Source: Ignavibacteria bacterium
GTDB taxonomy: Bacteria > Bacteroidota > Ignavibacteria > Ignavibacteriales > Melioribacteraceae
Direction: 5' to 3'
DNA length: 6,311 nucleotides
NCBI GenBank assembly: GCA_011049495.1
Contig: DSBF01000361.1
Span: 1 to 6,311 of the forward strand
Numbering within the stretch: position 1 is the stretch's first letter; each line of letters opens with the position of its first letter. The notes below the pieces were generated by a model, which searched no databases, was not told the DNA's origin, and saw only the letters and a list, made by a program, of their open reading frames with translations. Made by a program: the position numbers and the translations under genes. This document shows, one piece after another, positions 5,129 through 6,311 of the stretch.

Positions 5129-6311
5129 ATGGCAAAAGTGAAATTTGTAATTAAACGTACCGGTGCCGTTGTTCCTTTCAGCAAAGATAGAATTGCAAAT
5201 GCAATTTACAGAGCAGCAGTTTCTGTAGGCGGGCGGGATAAAGACAAAGCCGCAGAACTTGCTAAACAGGTAATTAAAATTATTGACGAACGGTATAACG
5301 AAAACGATAAACCGCACATAGAAGAAATTCAAGATATAGTTGAAAAAGTATTGATAGAAAACGGTCACGCTAAAGTTGCAAAAGAATATATACTTTACCG
5401 CGAAGAAGCTGCAAGAAGAAGAAAAGAAGATTCACGTCATTTTTCAAAACCCTCCGAATTTATTCCCTGGGCAAAAATCTGGCGTTCCCTTAATTGGTCG
5501 GTCGATCATGATTTGCATACAATTGAATCAACAAACGAAAGAATAAAAAAAGGGGAGTTTGCTCAAATAGTTCACGAAGCGGAAAGCTATTACGATGACC
5601 AGCTAAACACAGCCGCAGAATTGATCAAAGAAAGAAGTGATGAATTAAGAATGGTAATGGTAAGCGGTCCGTCGTCATCCGGTAAAACTACAACAACATT
5701 TAATCTCGAGCAAAAATTAAAAAAGATGGGAATGAGTTTCGTCCCGCTTATTGTTGATCATTACTTTTTTGATTTGGAACTTCATCCCAAAGATGAGTTT
5801 GGCGATTATGATTTTGAAACTCCGCAAGCGCTCGATCTTGAATTGATTAACGAACACTTAAAAAGATTAGCAGACGGTGAAGAAGTAAAAATTCCTTATT
5901 ATGATTTTAAAGAAGGGAAAAGATATCTCGACAGAACTCCTCTTAAAGTAGAAAAGAACCAAGTTCTATTAATAGATAGTTTGCACGGACTCTATCCCGA
6001 ATTCAGCAAAGCAATCCCCCCCGCACAAAAATTTAAGCTATATCTTGAACCATTACTTCAAATGAAAACAAGTGCGGGAGATTTCATTCGCTGGACGGAT
6101 CTTCGTTTAATAAGAAGAATGCTGCGCGATTCTGTTCACCGCGCATATAAACCCGAACAAACTTTGCTTCATTGGCATTATGTTCGTTCATCCGAAAAAC
6201 GAAACATACTGCCTTATTGTAATACCGCAGATTATATAGTTAACACATCAATGCCGTTTGAAGTGCCTCTATATAGACCAAGATTGTTAAATGCTTTTAA
6301 CGAGTGGACAG
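5129..6311 (+). CDS. ATP-cone domain fused to uridine-kinase-like P-loop nucleoside kinase, C-terminus cut by window edge
   Basis: 394 codons are visible and no stop is reached. Residues about 3-97 form an ATP-cone, the nucleotide-sensing domain best known from ribonucleotide reductase and NrdR: VIKRTGAVVPFSKDRIANAI (7-26) and EIQDIVEKVLIENGHAKVAKEYILYRE (66-92). A linker (about 100-172) follows that I do not recognise. The kinase domain then has Walker A GPSSSGKTTTT (180-190), VDHYFFDLELHPKDEFGDYDFETPQALD (209-236), YYDFKEGKR (257-265), Walker-B-like VLLIDSLHGLYP (279-290) and the lid-type TDLRLIRRMLRD (323-334), all typical of the uridine kinase/phosphoribulokinase superfamily. The closest kinases I recall usually carry an N-terminal TGS (ThrRS-like) domain, so an ATP-cone in that place is notable and suggests allosteric control by ATP/dATP. 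Substrate is probably a nucleoside or related sugar. It has its own ribosome site after a 317-nt gap, so it is probably transcribed separately from the activator. Confidence 0.88.
   Translation, partial: MAKVKFVIKRTGAVVPFSKDRIANAIYRAAVSVGGRDKDKAAELAKQVIKIIDERYNENDKPHIEEIQDIVEKVLIENGHAKVAKEYILYREEAARRRKEDSRHFSKPSEFIPWAKIWRSLNWSVDHDLHTIESTNERIKKGEFAQIVHEAESYYDDQLNTAAELIKERSDELRMVMVSGPSSSGKTTTTFNLEQKLKKMGMSFVPLIVDHYFFDLELHPKDEFGDYDFETPQALDLELINEHLKRLADGEEVKIPYYDFKEGKRYLDRTPLKVEKNQVLLIDSLHGLYPEFSKAIPPAQKFKLYLEPLLQMKTSAGDFIRWTDLRLIRRMLRDSVHRAYKPEQTLLHWHYVRSSEKRNILPYCNTADYIVNTSMPFEVPLYRPRLLNAFNEWT

Noticed and set aside
5048..5368. Minus-strand open frame of 106 codons, cysteine- and phenylalanine-rich
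   Set aside because: Antisense to the ATP-cone coding sequence; its composition is what A-rich sense codons give on the opposite strand.

Overview
The window is AT-rich bacterial DNA, probably chromosomal. Purine-rich codon use, few strong Shine-Dalgarno sites inside the operon, a sigma-54 regulatory system and an ATP-cone/uridine-kinase-like protein suggest the Ignavibacteriota/Bacteroidota neighbourhood. No marker gene is present, so the placement is tentative.

Layout. Positions 1-2880 hold four tightly packed minus-strand genes. In transcription order they are a DUF89/ARMT1-like metal-dependent phosphatase (2880-2017), a class I SAM-dependent methyltransferase (2015-1413), a four-helix membrane protein of unknown function (1382-972) and an extended short-chain dehydrogenase/epimerase that runs off the left edge (975-1). 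Spacings are 1 nt, 30 nt and a 4-nt ATGA overlap, so they look like one transcript. Positions 2881-3065 form a divergent regulatory region. Positions 3066-4811 encode, on the plus strand, a sigma-54 activator (bacterial enhancer-binding protein) with two PAS domains, an AAA+ domain containing GAFTGA and a Fis-type HTH. Positions 4812-5128 are non-coding and carry inverted repeats. From 5129 to the right edge is an incomplete plus-strand gene joining an N-terminal ATP-cone to a uridine-kinase-like P-loop kinase.

How it fits together. The divergent region carries a well-spaced sigma-54 (-24/-12) promoter on the minus strand, about 11 nt upstream of the expected start of a short leader with a good ribosome site, pointing into the four-gene operon. 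About 75-140 bp upstream of that inferred start is a cluster of TTGCA/TGCAA half-sites arranged as palindromes, the usual place for enhancer sites. The simplest reading is a self-contained module: the PAS-PAS activator binds the TTGCA palindromes and switches on the phosphatase/methyltransferase/membrane protein/epimerase operon in response to a cytoplasmic signal, possibly redox or metal sensed by a cysteine cluster in its second PAS domain. The operon's substrate cannot be read from the sequence. The genes fit modification of a small molecule or of a sugar- or lipid-linked envelope component, but that is inference.
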